Source: Dactylorhiza incarnata (taxonomy: Eukaryota; Streptophyta; Magnoliopsida; Asparagales; Orchidaceae). From it: a stretch of DNA of 64,000 nucleotides. The DNA lies in assembly GCA_033032865.1 (NCBI GenBank), contig JAWHQI010000258.1:2356001-2420000 (forward strand), written 5' to 3'. The translations under genes were made by a program, and so were the position numbers. Position 1 is the stretch's first letter; each line of letters opens with the position of its first letter. Positions 1-11,587 of the stretch are shown here, in pieces. The notes beneath the pieces were generated by a model that saw nothing but the letters and a program-made list of their open reading frames with translations, was not told where the DNA came from and did not search any database.

Positions 1-113
1 CAAGTGGCGGTGAGCTGTAGGCTTTTAATATTTATTGAGAATTGGTGTTCCACTGTTCTTGTCTGTTTGTGTACCAGATAACAACGGGTCTGCTACAAAA
101 TGCCTGCAGTGAT

Positions 114-476
114 TGATAGGGATCGGATATCCGCTGGAGGTCGAGTAGAGAAACGATGCTCGGAGCGGGGCGGAAGGTGTCTTCCGATTGGAAGAGGACC
201 GATGGTGGTATGTTGAAGCAGGGAAGCACAGAGAATAGAAGTATGGAATATGAGATTAATATTGATAGCTTAAGATCCAAATGCAAGGCAAGGTGAGACT
301 TATATAGCCCCATACAACACATTAATATAAGTAGTAATTGCAATCTAGGAAAGGTAAGCCATAAAGGCATTGGGAGGAGGCAACCGTTCATTGGAAGGGG
401 AAGGGATAACTTGGGAGAGTGCAGCCATGGGGAAGATCAACAGCCGGTCCATTGGATTTGTGTTGAGTTCGTATTA
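114..476 (-). repeat. 3' LTR of the 114-5189 gypsy element
   Basis: Begins TGATAGGGATC on the + strand and matches 4911-5189 along its length. It holds about 75 bases near 362-437 that the other LTR lacks. Its right end reads gttcgtatta where the partner has gttcgtatca, so the terminal dinucleotide is mutated. A TATA-like ctatataag core (- strand) lies near 299-307. Confidence 0.88.
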
Positions 477-1660
477 ATGCCCGGTGGTTGAAAACCTTCT
501 TTTCCTCAATGAGTGAAGTTGGGAAAGCAGCACTGGAGATCGTAGAGAAATTTCCACGCCGCGTCGTCCAGTGAGGAATTCCGCCATTGCATGAGCTTGG
601 GTGGCGAGTTTGCCGCGGCGGCTGACAAGGCGGCAATCAAGAACATGATCGGGCTCAACCGAGGTATATCCGTCAGTTGTTACCATGGGTGGAACGGTGG
701 CTGAAGTAGGCGCGTCACTGATGTGGCCTTTGAGTTGTGATACATGAAAGGTATCGTGGAGGCGGCAATTGGGCGGAAGAAGGAGCTTGTAGGCGACTGG
801 GCCAACCCGTTGGACGATGCAGAAAGGTCCGAAGTAACGAGGGGCCAATTTCTGGTTGGCATGATGACAGAGGTTCATTTGGCGGTATGGTTGGAGGCGG
901 ACGTAAACCCAAGTGCCGGTGTGGTCCTCCCATTCCGAACGGCGGCGATCCGCTTGTTGCTTCATCCTGTTATGGGCTTGTTGAAGGTGTTGCTTGATTT
1001 GAGCAAGCATGCGCTCGCGGGCTTGGAGAGAGCGATCCACCGTGTCAACGATAGCAGAATGCTCCAAGTAGGGTATATGCAGTGGAGGACGTTGTCCGTA
1101 GACCACTTCGTAAGGAGTGGTATTGATGGCGCTGTGAAAGGTAGTGTTGTACCACCATTTGGCGAGGGGAAGCCACTTTGCCCAGTGAGTCGGGCTTTCG
1201 AATTTCATGCAACAGAGGTAGCCTTCAAGACAACGGTTGACCACCTCGGTTTGTCCATCGGTTTGCGGGTGATACGCCGTTGACATGTGGAGTTCAACAT
1301 TGTGTAATTTGAAGAATTCTTGCCAGCACGAACTTAAGAAGGTAGGGTCGCGGCCGCTGACGATGGAGGCGGGCATGCCATGGAGGCGGAAGACTGAGTC
1401 CAGGAAGGCCTGAGCGACCGATACAGGCGTTTATGGATGGCTAATGGCGATGAAATGAGCGTATTTACTCAGGCGATCGACCACGACGAGTATGACGTCC
1501 TTGCTATGGGAGAGAGGAAGGCCTTCAATGAAATCCATAGAAACGTCGTGCCACACGCGGTCGGGAATCTACAATGGTTGGAGGAGACCGGCCGGCTGCG
1601 AGCAAGGGTGTTTGCACTGTTGACAGACGGAACATTGTTGAATGTAATCATGGACAACAA
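474..1660 (-). pseudogene. Integrase of the gypsy element with mutated catalytic site
   Basis: Integrase would insert the cDNA copy. The segment contains [12 protein letters not shown] (first catalytic Asp intact), then IVSGRDPTFLSS where relatives have S-D-R-D, so the second catalytic Asp is Gly, then HPQTDGQTEVVNRCLEGYL (catalytic Glu intact). The C-terminal part has LAPRYFGPFCIVQRVG and HVSQLKGH, followed by a weak chromodomain-like tail (DHVLDCRLVSRRGKLATQ). Stops break the frame near 1380-1440. It ends beside the 3' LTR. Confidence 0.88.
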
Positions 1661-1673
1661 CTTTCAACTTTTT

Positions 1674-2237
1674 CTAGTAAAAAAGTTGACGAATGCGGTG
1701 GACTGTCGGCCGAATACCGGAGTGGCCACCTGTGGGGTTGTCGTGAAACAACTTAATGATCGTGTTGTGGATGTCAAGATCAGCGCCGACGACAAGTTTG
1801 CCCTTGCGGCGCAGGTGGTTATGTTGCCAGGAGTAGTGAGGGTGGCTGTTTGGGTCGGCCGCGACTCTTAGAGTAGTTGCTGGATGGATGGATCGGCGGT
1901 CTAGGAAGCCCGGATTTGCTGGAGGAGATCGGAGGTGACCGTGACCAATGCATGAAGGGAGCCCGTGGGGTGCGGGTAGACGAGAGAGAGCGTCGACCGC
2001 GATGTTGTCATTGCCTTGCTTATACACGATGGTGTAATCCAAGCCCATGAGTTTAGCGAGGTAACGTTGTTGTGCCATGGTGGACACGCGCTGCTCCAAG
2101 AGGTGTTTCAAACTCTGGTGATCCGTCCGGATGAGGAAATGTCGGCCGATGAGGTAGGCACGCCACTTGGCAACCGCCCAGACTATGACGAGTATCTCTT
2201 TTTCGTAAGCGGACAATGCGAGGTTGCGGGGACCCAA
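1674..2237 (-). pseudogene. RNase H and integrase zinc-binding start of the gypsy element
   Basis: RNase H motifs follow the RT after another one-base shift: LALSAYEKEILVIVWAV, then FLIRTDHQSLKHLL and DALSRLP. The C-terminal part enters the integrase HHCC zinc region (HDNPTGGHSGIRPTVHRI). The frame closes at a TAG where relatives carry tryptophan, and integrase coding resumes in the same neighbourhood. Confidence 0.85.
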
Positions 2238-2245
2238 TGCATTGC

Positions 2246-3147
2246 TCAGTATGCAATCGGGTGGCCGTTCTGGGTAAGAACCGCGCCCACACCCACATTG
2301 GAGGCATCAGTCTCAATCGTGAAGTCCGGAAGGGCGAGAACGGGGGCGTTGCTTAATGCTTCTTTGAGAGAAAGGAAGACAGCCACGCCCCGGGCCGACC
2401 ATAGGAAGGCATCGAGCTTGAGGAGTTTGGTGAGCGGTTTGGCGAGAGATCCGTACCCTTGAATGAAGCGGCGATAGTTACCCGTGAGGCCAAGATATCC
2501 ACGGAGAGTTTTGAGTGAATGAGGACGCGGCCATGCGCGAACGTCTTGGACTTTGCCTGGATCGACAGCTACTCTGTGGAGAGAAATGATGCGCCCCATG
2601 TATTCAACGGAGGTGGTGCCAAAGGAGCACTTGGTAGGTTTCAAAAAAAGCTGGTGGTGACGGATAAGCTGAAATGTAGTATGAAGGTGGTGGAGGTTGC
2701 CGTCCCAAGTGGAGCTGTAGATCATGATATCATTAAAAAAACAAGAACAAACTTGCGTAGGTGCGGGGCAAAGATGTCATTCACGAGGCTCTGGAAGGTG
2801 GAGGAGGAGTTGGTGAGGCCGAATGACATGACCAAAAATTCGTAATGGCCGTGATGAGAGCGAAAGACCGTTTTATGGATATCAGCGGGGGCCATCCGAA
2901 CTTGGTGATAACCTGAGCGAAGGTCGAGTTTGGAGAAGAACTGGGCGCCATGAAGCTCATCAAGTAGCTCTTCGACGAGAGGAATGGGAAAACGATCCTT
3001 GATGGTATGTTTGTTGAGTTCACGATAGTCAACACAAAACCGCCAGGAGCCGTCTTTTTTTGACCAAAACAATGGGGGAGGAGTATGGGCTAACGCTGTG
3101 GCGAATGACGTCGTGGAGCATGTCGTCGATAGGGCGTTCAATCTCAT
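2246..3147 (-). pseudogene. Reverse transcriptase of the gypsy element, frameshifted
   Basis: The region matches Ty3-type reverse transcriptase: DGSWRFCVDYRELN, FSKLDLRSGYHQVRM, FLVMSFGLTNSSSTFQSLVN, then the thumb LRGYLGLTGNYRRFIQGYG. Frameshifts fall at an A run near 3058 and at a T run near 2740. The polymerase box, normally FxDD, reads F-N-D, so the first catalytic aspartate is replaced by asparagine. Both the frame and the active site are therefore damaged. Confidence 0.9.
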
Positions 3148-3209
3148 TTTTTGGAGGGCTGGATAGCGATAGGGCCGAATATAAACAAGGGATGCAGTAG
3201 GGTGGAGAG

Positions 3210-3839
3210 TTATATGATGGTCGTGAGAGCGAGGGGGTGGAAGGCCGAGTGGTTTTTCAAAGATGTCGGGAATTCAGCAAGGAGGGCTTGAAGTCCCGAC
3301 GGTGGGTGGTCGGCCTTGGGCGGGGAATTGGCCGTCGTGGGTTGTATGAAGCAAAGCCCGAGCATGGAGAGTTCGGCCGGTTGTTTGACCAACTTTTCAA
3401 GCCGCCGCCGAGTGATGATGTCGGCCGAGGGTCGGGTACCGCCACAGAGTGAGATTTTCTGACCGGACATGGAGAACTCCATGTGTAGTTTGCTGAAGTC
3501 CCAAACGATGGGGCCCAATGTCACCAACCATTGGATGCCGAGAACCATATTACATCCCCCTAATGCAAGAGTGAGCATATCGGCCTTGAAATCGCTGCCT
3601 TGCATCTTCCAAGGGAACCCACTGCAGGAGTAAGCACTTGCTAGGCGGTTTCCATCCGCTACGACCACGAAAAATGGTGGAATAGCCGTGAGCGGCCAAC
3701 CGATCCGGTGAGCTGTGCGTTCATCCAAGAAATTGTGGGTGCTGCTGCCAGTGTCGATCAATATGTGAAGGGTCTTGCCGAAATGACTGCCCGTCACTCG
3801 CATGGTGTTGAACGTAGGAGTGTTGGTCATTGCGTGCAT
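3210..3839 (-). pseudogene. Aspartic protease of the gypsy element
   Basis: This region would mature the Gag-Pol polyprotein. The active-site signature ILIDTGSSTHNFL is intact about 25 residues in, and the second hallmark MVLGIQWLVTLGPI follows near residue 115. It lies in the same frame as Gag, separated only by the Gag stop and a few codons. It ends in a stop at 3210, while the RT signal continues in another frame. The domain looks complete, but the polyprotein around it is broken. Confidence 0.85.
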
Positions 3840-3851
3840 ATAAATAAGTGT

Positions 3852-4886
3852 TTAGCAACTTTCTTGATCGGTGGAATCCGCCGGTTGGGCATGTCGGAGA
3901 ACCACCTCCGATGGAGGCGAGTCAGAATCATCATCATCCGCTTCCAGGATGTAAATTTGGCGCTTGTGGTGACACCGATGGCGGGGGAAGAACTTTTCAT
4001 CACACCACATGCACAGTCCTCTTGCCTTCCGCTCGGCTAGTTCAATTGTTGAAAATGATTTCCCGTGGTGGGAGCGGTTTGGGGGGGGGGCAGGAGATGG
4101 TGATAGTGGTAAGAGAGGGGTGGAGGTATGTGTTGGTGTCGGGCCGGTAAGGAGCTGCTCCTGTAGCTTGGTGAGGCGGATTGCATTGGGAAGGTCGGCA
4201 GGATTGAACATGCGCACAACCTTCTCATTGCTATGCCGAAGGCCGGTGATGAAGAGACTAACGTCGTATTCATCCGACACAGTAAGGCGATTGATGAGCT
4301 CCTTGAATTGCTCGACGTAGCTCTGGACCAAACCTTGCTGGCGGAGACGTTTGATCTCGGCCATGGGTTCGTCGTTGAGGTGACCGCCGAGTCGAGTGTG
4401 GAGGGCTTCGAGGTATTCCTCCCATGGGGGAGGTTGACTGGTGAGGCAATGTTTGAGGAAAACTTGATGCCATTGGAGGGCCTTACCGTTGAGGTGGATG
4501 GAGGCCAGCCGCACCCGCATGTTGTCGGGGGTCTCTTCGACTTCGAAATAACGGTCGCAACTGTAAATCCAGTCCGAGAGGTCTTCGCCGTTGAAACGTG
4601 GAAAGTCGATGCGAGGAAAGCGGTTGTTGTGCGGTTGGCGAAGAAGTGGCGATTGATGATCACCCTCGTGGAGGTTGGTATTGGCGGTGGAGGTTGGTGT
4701 GCGGGGGGGGGGGGGGGGGGGGGTTGGGTGTTGGCGGTGAGGGTCTGCAGTGCTGCCCGGATTTCATCCATGGCGAGCGCTTGGGTCTCCAAGCTGGTTT
4801 TGGTGGTGTCGGAGAGGCCCGCAACTGTCTCCTTGAGTTGGGTCGAAGTCACGTCGAAGTTCGGCAGCCCGGGTGTCCATCGTCGT
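3852..4886 (-). pseudogene. Gag of the 114-5189 gypsy element, frameshifted
   Basis: Gag forms the particle that packages the element RNA. Two frames share the coding signal. The upstream part (about 4886-4560) has the typical N-terminal helix followed by a long poly-proline run. The downstream part (4520-3852) carries the Gag core (LNGKALQWHQ, EYLEALHTRLGG, YVEQFKELINRL) and a zinc knuckle CMWCDEKFFPRHRC. A 22-base G run at 4701-4722 encodes the poly-proline and is a likely place for length errors. Gag ends in one TAA, and the protease frame continues in phase beyond it. Confidence 0.85.
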
Positions 4887-4896
4887 GCGTGGTGGT

Positions 4897-4909
4897 GGCT
4901 CTGATACCA
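4897..4909 (-). other. Primer binding site (initiator-Met tRNA type)
   Basis: The - strand reads TGGTATCAGAGCC one base inside the 5' LTR. This is the usual plant LTR-retrotransposon primer site complementary to the 3' end of initiator tRNA-Met. Confidence 0.85.
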
Positions 4910-4910
4910 G

Positions 4911-5189
4911 TGATAGGGATCAGATATCCGCTGGAGGTCGAGTAGAGAAACGACGCTCGGAGTGGGGCGGAAGGTGTTTTCCGATTGAAAGAGGACCGGT
5001 GGTGATATGTTGAAGCAGGGAAACACAGAGAATAGAAGTAGGGACTAGTAGATTAATATTGATAGCTTAAGATCCAAATACATGGCAACTTGAGACTTAT
5101 ATAGCCCCATACAACACATTAATACAAGTAGGAATTGCAATCTAGGAAAGTTACAGCCGGTCCATTAAATATGTGTTGAGTTCGTATCA
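4911..5189 (-). repeat. 5' LTR of the 114-5189 gypsy element
   Basis: Starts TGATAGGGATC and ends GTTCGTATCA on the + strand, giving TG...CA termini. It is shorter than its partner through a ~75-base deletion around 5150. The many substitutions against the left copy indicate an old insertion. Confidence 0.88.
5094..5104 (-). promoter_or_regulatory. TATA box of the gypsy 5' LTR
   Basis: The - strand reads CTATATAAGTC inside the LTR. The same core occurs in the other LTR at about 297-307. It is the probable core promoter of the element; transcription was not tested. Confidence 0.5.
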
Positions 5190-7946
5190 TTGATGTGGGC
5201 TTAAGATGTTCTAAGACCTTCTTGGCTGTTGTCATTCAAACGTCTGCGTTGTATTGCCCTTAACATGCGGAAAGAACTACCTGGTTAGGTAATTAGTTAT
5301 AGTGACTGAAGCATCAGGAGTGCCGTTGTGCTTAACATTCTAGAAGACCTACTTGGCTAGGTACTGATTTTAGTGATTTGAACTCCTGCAATCTCTTCAA
5401 AAGGTAATTGGCAAGGCCACATGTACTATCATTTACTGGGTAATTGAAATATGCAAATGGTATGAAGGTAAATCATTTACCAACTACGGTATGCTAGTTC
5501 TGGATGTTGAAGGCTAGCTCATTCCCAGGACATGCGAACAACTCCCAGTACATATCTTTCCAACAACTCAATCCTCTTGAGACACCCTGATAGGATTTAT
5601 TCCTAGAAGAGGTAGATGCAACTTCTTTTAAATATGTATTTTTAACCTGCATTTTCCACTATCCAAAGTTCTTCCACTCGAACCTGGTCATCATGATTTC
5701 TCGTCCTTGACCATTGCTCTTACTTTTACTATGCACTGTGACAACATGAACCTGATACAAACTCTTAGAAAAATAAGCGAAATAGAGCATTCACAAAACA
5801 AAGGAGTGAGAAAATAGAATATGCCAGACAAAATGAATCAGGAGAGTCATATTTATGTGATTTAATGAGGAGAACCTGCATCCACGGCCACATGAAGATT
5901 AATAGTTCCATTATGATAAAAAAAGTATGAGTACAAAAGATTTGTTGGAAAATATGCACCTCATTCACTCCCAATCTCTCCAATCCCTCGTATTTCCTTA
6001 TAGCACAAAACAAACTCTGATATCCGGATAACTAAATCAAATTTGTCTTTGCCTGAACACAAATTGATTTATACTAAGCCTTCGACTTGACATCGACATG
6101 CTATTCAGCCTGTCTTTGGTGAACCACGACTTCCTTTCACTGTGCACTTTTGTTGCCTACTGGAGAGGGGGCGCCGCCATCAATTTTGATGGTAGGAGAA
6201 GGGATAGTGCCATTGATGCCGAGAGCTACTTTCTGTTGTTGGGTACTAGGCAATATGAGAGAGGGGGCAAGGGCGAGGGAGGGAGAGGGAGAGGGAGCAA
6301 GGGGAGAGAGAGAGGAAGAGGGAGGGATGAAGACATACTGCTTGAAAAAAAGAATGAGAGGATGGAAGAATGCTTGGGAATGATGAATCATCCAAATAGG
6401 AGTATTAATAAGATAATCATAAAACTTGTTTATTAATTTACATGTTGGTTTTTAGTAATAACTAATTTGTTAAAACAAAACCGTGCCATTCTCTCAAATG
6501 GGAATCACGAATCATTCATGTAGGTGGAGTATCACACAAGACGAATCTATAGGTGACGCACAAGCGATGCCCTAACCCTAAATGCAATGCAAGTGAGTAC
6601 GCGATGAATGCAATGGACCTGTAACAAACCCTAGTATGAAGATGCAAGAGGAATGCAAACATGCACAATCCAATGAGCAAGAAACCACCGACTTGAACCC
6701 TAAACTCTAATGCGTTGTTCGTAAATGATTCAATCAAGCAAGTTTTTCCGACGCACAATTAATTAAATAAGAAAACATAAAACTCACACAATTGAGTCAC
6801 ACTCAATGACATACATTTCAAACTATGTAAATGAATGTTAGATGCAGATTAATCGAGACTGCACTGAAAGTTAATGCGCAGTGAATAAGTAATGCAAGTC
6901 TAATTAAAGTGCAGATCAAATCAATATGAGCCAAATATTTCAAGAAATGCAAGTTATACCCATATAATGCAGCAGAAGCTGAAGTGCAAGCTCACAAAGT
7001 AATCGATGCCGGAGGTGGTGGGGGAGATATGATGGTGGTGGTGGCTGTATGGAGGTGCAGACACTGCTATTTGCGGGCTATCAAAGGGGAAAATCGGGCT
7101 TAGGGGTGCAGAGCGATTGGAAGGAGGCTATGGGAGGGGAATAGTGGAATACTACGTCCGGGTGGGAGGAGAGCCGAGAATCCGGCGTTTGGGTGGTAGG
7201 AGGGCCGGGAATCCTACGGTTGGGGGGTTCCCTTGGACGGGAAAGGAGGCAGGAGGCGTCAGAGGGGGATGGCTGTGATGGAGAGGCGTCTACTGAGGTG
7301 AGGAAGGGAAGGAAGAAGGCTGACAAAGGTTGTAGAGGGGGCTGGATGGTCTGGACGGTGGCGTTAGCGGCTGCCGTCGCTCTCGACTGAAGAAACGGCG
7401 ACAACGGGATGCTCGAAGGATGGGGAAGAGGCGGACAGGGGGCGTCAATTGCCCCCGGAAGCAGGACCCAATGACTTGGCACCACGCGGGAGATTCGACG
7501 GCGCACCGAACAGCTACCTGCCGGAATAAATCTAATTTTTCGATGCCCCTAGGAAAACTAACTGCAGACATAATATAGGGGGATGGAATTAGGGTAGGTG
7601 ATCCGATAAGACCCCCTCGGAAATTAGGCACGACAAAGGGATCTTATCGCACACCACTGTCAATCCACAACAATTAAGGGAATAACAAAAGAGTAGAGGT
7701 ATGCACGTCTCAACCCTCTTCTGTTATTCTCTTCTAACGCTACGAACTGACGATGATGCTAAACGAATAACCATCACACCACATATTGAATACGGTATAT
7801 GCAGTAACGGAAGATGTACTGAAGGAAAACTAACAACCACGTAGTAGATCGTAAAAAATATAAGAGTGGTAAGAGAAGACAAAAAACAACCACAACAACG
7901 ACATGAATGCCCCCACAGTCTAAGTACACAGTCTATAGAAAGTCTG
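5190..7946. other. No gene recognised; low-complexity and G-rich sequence
   Basis: No coding region with a family match was seen on either strand. A GA-rich tract lies at about 6255-6335. A segment at about 6392-6500 has a diverged copy at 16765-16870. The part at 7000-7560 is G-rich and resembles LTR-type sequence elsewhere in the window, but no terminal repeats could be defined. Confidence 0.5.
6392..6500. repeat. Dispersed repeat, copy 1
   Basis: Shares the order agtattaataagataat, aaaacttgtt, gttggtttttag, taact and ttgttaaaa with 16765-16870 in the same orientation. It is probably a fragment of an uncharacterised interspersed repeat. Confidence 0.55.
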
Positions 7947-10051
7947 TGTAACACCCCGGTTTTTGCTGCTCTGCGAGCTAACGCCGGGCGGTAGGTTCTA
8001 CCGCCGGTGGGAGCCAAATCGACGCGGCGTCGACTGAGAGCGTTTTCGTTAAGGCACTAGTGCGGCGCGGTAGCGCTAGCGCGACGCGGTAGAAAGTGGC
8101 TAGAAAGTGGAAAACGAGATCTGCCGCTAGCGCGGGGCGGTAGCTCTACCGCTGGCGTTAGGCTTTCTTCGTTGGGAGCCGCTGAGACGGCAAGTGTGTT
8201 TGCAGAGTCAGCGTGGCGCGGTAGCGCTACCGCCGCGCAGTAGCTGACGGAACCAGATCCGTAAACAGCGAAATCTGGGCGTCCGTTTGGATTAGATCTT
8301 GATCTAACGGCTCAGATGAGTTCGTGGGAGGGGTCTAATTAGGGCTGAGAGGGTTTTACCTCTTCATCTTTCATTTCTTTTGGCTTTGAGGGCTAGAGAG
8401 AGAGAGAGGGTTTGGAGGAGGAAGAGAGCTAGATCCCGCCATTGTTGGAGCTTCGGAGCTCCGTTCGCCGATCCGAGACCGGCAGCGCTTAGGGGACGTC
8501 GAGGCGCTTCTTCTCCTCCATTCTTTTTCAAGATTCTCATGGCTAGAAGGAAATCTCAAAAGATAACGACATTTCTCCTCACGGTCTTTAAGATGCGTGC
8601 ATGACATCCCTTTTTCCTCCTTAAATTCTGCATTTTGGCACCAGATCCGTCGAGTGAGAGGGATTCAGGTCGCCTTGGTTCAAGAGGAACCATCAGGTCG
8701 ATTGAGTCCGTCCCCGACATGATTTGCACTAGAAATCCGCTCCGTTAGTGGATTAGGCATTGTGGTTGAAGCCGGATTCGCGACCGTTGGTCCGATTCGG
8801 TGATGTTGATTGACGCGCATTTTAGGGGTTTTGCTAGAAATCCGAATACGGCGAATTCGTCGTCGTGATGCCCTTGTAGTTTCGTATGGTAACGAATGTT
8901 GGTTTTCGGGCGGGGAAATAATGTGCGGATTATGAGGCGTGTGACGCCTAGTGATGTGCGAAGGTGCGACTTGGTCTTTGTGGTCGGCTGGCTATCCCGT
9001 GAATGCTGGAATTCACGTGTGGAGAGTGTCCCGACAAGATAAGTCCCTTCGGTGTTAACTGACGAGAACGGCTGTGCTAACGGACGAGTCCGGTAACGGT
9101 CGCCAGGCGAGGCAGTCGGTGGACGTTGTCCCGATTGTAAGACCAGGGCCTTGGGACGTTTGCTTGGAGTCTAAGCCAGAGTTCTTAGCATCGGTTTTGC
9201 GTGGTGTTGGCGGCAAGAGCATGTGAGCTGTCAGACAAGCCCGATGGCATGGTGGGCCAGGCGCGGTGGGTCACATCGTGAGTTCTTGGCCTTGGGCTAC
9301 GATGCCCTTTGGGGGAAATGTCGAGTACCCCGTGGTTGTGCTGTTGATGTATGATGATGTGTTAGATTCATACGCTTTAGGGTGCCTTAGGTGAAACCCG
9401 AGTTTGTATTCATATTGCATTGGTAGACCCCTTTTATTACTTGCTCAACATAGAAACGTGGATGATGATTGTGACACTCATGCCTGTTGTTTATGTTGCT
9501 TTTCCTTATATACATGTGCATACGAAGTGCTGACTTGCAGGGTGATGTAGTTCCCCGGGGTCCGCTAGGACGGCCGGGAGGAGGGGTATTGTTACACCGT
9601 TTGTGGTCAGCCATAGCTGACCCTCGTTTACCGCTCTTTGTGATTTGGATGCAGGCCAAGGATCGCAGGCTGGACCTAGCTCACCGGCCAAAAAGGTCTA
9701 AAGCTTCATGAAGTGTTTACTTTGCTTTCTTGCATTTCTGTACTTGTCTTTTGTTGTTTCCGGCTTGCATGCCGAGGTAGCTTAGAGAAGCTAGTTTTCC
9801 CCTTTTTGGGATTTCATAATTGTGTTGAATGTTTGATGACTTGGACACTGGTTTTGTAAGGCCTTAAGGCCGGTTTTACTCCTATGTAGTTGTGGACAAT
9901 CTCCGTGTTTCTTAGTTTTTGTTTTCGCTGTGTTATCTTAGTTTTGAGTTGGGTAGTTATATCATCTTTTAATACTGAAACTGTGGCGGTTATATGCTGT
10001 GGGGTCCTGGCCGGACCCATATTATATAGTCATTACAGGGGAGGTGTTACA
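7947..10051. mobile_element. Solo LTR, 2.1 kb, with perfect 5-bp target duplication
   Basis: The segment begins TGTAACACCCC and ends GGGAGGTGTTACA, so its tips form the inverted repeat TGTAACACC/GGTGTTACA. It is flanked on both sides by gtctg (7942-7946 and 10052-10056). No primer site, polypurine tract or coding domain lies beside it, so it is a solo LTR left by recombination between two LTRs. TGTAACACC tips are common in plant gypsy LTRs. A cluster of GGTAG/CTACC palindromes occupies 7985-8250. Short open frames inside it are not supported as genes. Confidence 0.9.
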
Positions 10052-11587
10052 GTCTGAGGGCTCACAAGTAAACATGTCAAGCCGGATAAATACTAATATA
10101 CAAAGTATTGTAAATCTATAAACCTACTGAGCTAACTATAGAATTAATGGTGTTGCCAAGGATAACAACAATCATCTGTAAGTCTTTTATCTCCACGTCA
10201 AGTCCACATCGTAGCTCTTGGAACACCTGGGGTGGCAACCGAGGTGAGGGTTAACAATATTATACACATTGGCTAAATGATTCCGCCTCTCCGCCTGAGC
10301 CCCTAATGTGCTCAAGGGAGGCGGTAAATTGTCCCGCAGTAAGTGTCAACATAGTTTATACACACACACACATATGAATATGAAGCAGTATGAACAATTG
10401 ATTATTTAAGGAAATGCAGTAGAAGTGTATTAAAATAGTGCAATATAGTTAAACAATAAGTAAACACATCATTTTTTTCTATCCTAGCGGCATTCTCAAC
10501 ACACACACACACACACACTCGTATCGTATTAAATGTTATAAATACGCGCGAAAGATAAAGTAACCAGTCATATAAAAACACCAGTACAAATTTATATGAT
10601 TGGGGTCTTGCACAATATAAACTACCGCGCAATCTAAACAACATAAAATATAACAAAACTATACGTATAATTGCAGAACCAATGCACAGCTAAGTAAACA
10701 TATCTTCATCAGAGGAGAGTCACAATCCATAACCAACACGACTCATTCGAGTCACGCTATGCAAATACACATCGCTATCATCACATCCAAGCATGCACAT
10801 AAACACACACACTATGTCGACATAGATTCATCATGCACGATGTTACGATGATGCATCCGCCAACGCACACTAGCTCGCAGGAATCAAAGGAGCGCATGTG
10901 GAAACCTCCTTAGTTAATGAGTGTAATTAATTAGGTGCATCATCGTAACACACGATGTCGAGACGCAAACACCCGATCGCAATCGAGTGCAAACTAACGA
11001 CTGAGATCACATATTCGTGGGGTAGCTAGTCCCACATGCACCACCGTCGTGGCCAAACGGCGGTAGTGACACATCCTGATCACTTCTAGGGTATTTAAGC
11101 ACAATCATCCCTAGACCTTATGTACGGCTGTCCGAGCCCGTACTCATTATTCGCCCATACTGGCGGTGTAACCAAAAGAACCGAAGTATAGCTTATGTCG
11201 AACTTTAGGTGGCTAACACTTAAAACAAACAACAACTATGCTAGTGCACACGCTGTCGTTCGACCATTACGCTATACATGAGTCACCGACTTAACCCTCC
11301 GGTGTGTGTCGTCGGCAGGGCCAGTCGACCTGATACATACATTCACATGCATTATCATTTTATACATGCAAAGTACATTATAATTCATTACCAACTAGGG
11401 GAGGCGATCAACCTGCAACTGCACCCACACATGAGAACCAATCGTCCTCACATCTGCCAATCTATAACCATGTTATCTTGTTACTTTTGTACATCTTGAT
11501 TTAAGTATGATAAAACACATACTATTTGAATCCAAATTCGGTCTCATAAAAATATTGAACTAAACTAACAACTGATTTGGTAATTTA
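10052..11587. other. No gene recognised; CA microsatellites
   Basis: AT-rich sequence without coding signal. Short (CA)n tracts occur near 10361 and 10498-10518. The sequence is continuous with that left of the solo LTR once the LTR and one target copy are removed. Confidence 0.45.

Larger units (their letters stand above)
114..5189 (-). mobile_element. Ty3/gypsy LTR retrotransposon (chromovirus-like), decayed, both LTRs present
   Basis: The element reads right to left: 5' LTR (4911-5189), primer site, Gag, protease, reverse transcriptase, RNase H, integrase, 3' LTR (114-476). This order (RT and RNase H before integrase) defines Ty3/gypsy. At about 5.1 kb it is compact for a chromovirus, which resembles the Reina group, but that assignment is a guess. 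All coding parts carry frameshifts or stops, so it cannot be autonomous. The bases flanking it are gtgat (left) and ttgat (right), a 4/5 match that could be an old target duplication. It lies about 12 kb upstream of the recognised O-fucosyltransferase exons. Confidence 0.93.

Noticed and set aside
32..391. 119-residue open frame on the - strand
   Set aside because: It lies across the 3' LTR of the gypsy element and its flank; the composition is not protein-like and the matching LTR shows it is non-coding.
744..1283. 179-residue open frame on the + strand
   Set aside because: Exact shadow of the integrase coding region on the opposite strand.
4233..4904. 223-residue + strand frame with a poly-Gly run
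   Set aside because: Antisense of Gag; the Gly run is the complement of the Gag poly-Pro.
7081..7506. Ser/Pro-rich 141-residue frame
   Set aside because: G-rich low-complexity DNA gives long Pro/Ser frames on the - strand throughout this window; no motif, start context or homology seen.
8380..8604. Frames on both strands inside the solo LTR
   Set aside because: They lie within a defined LTR with a target duplication and have no family match.
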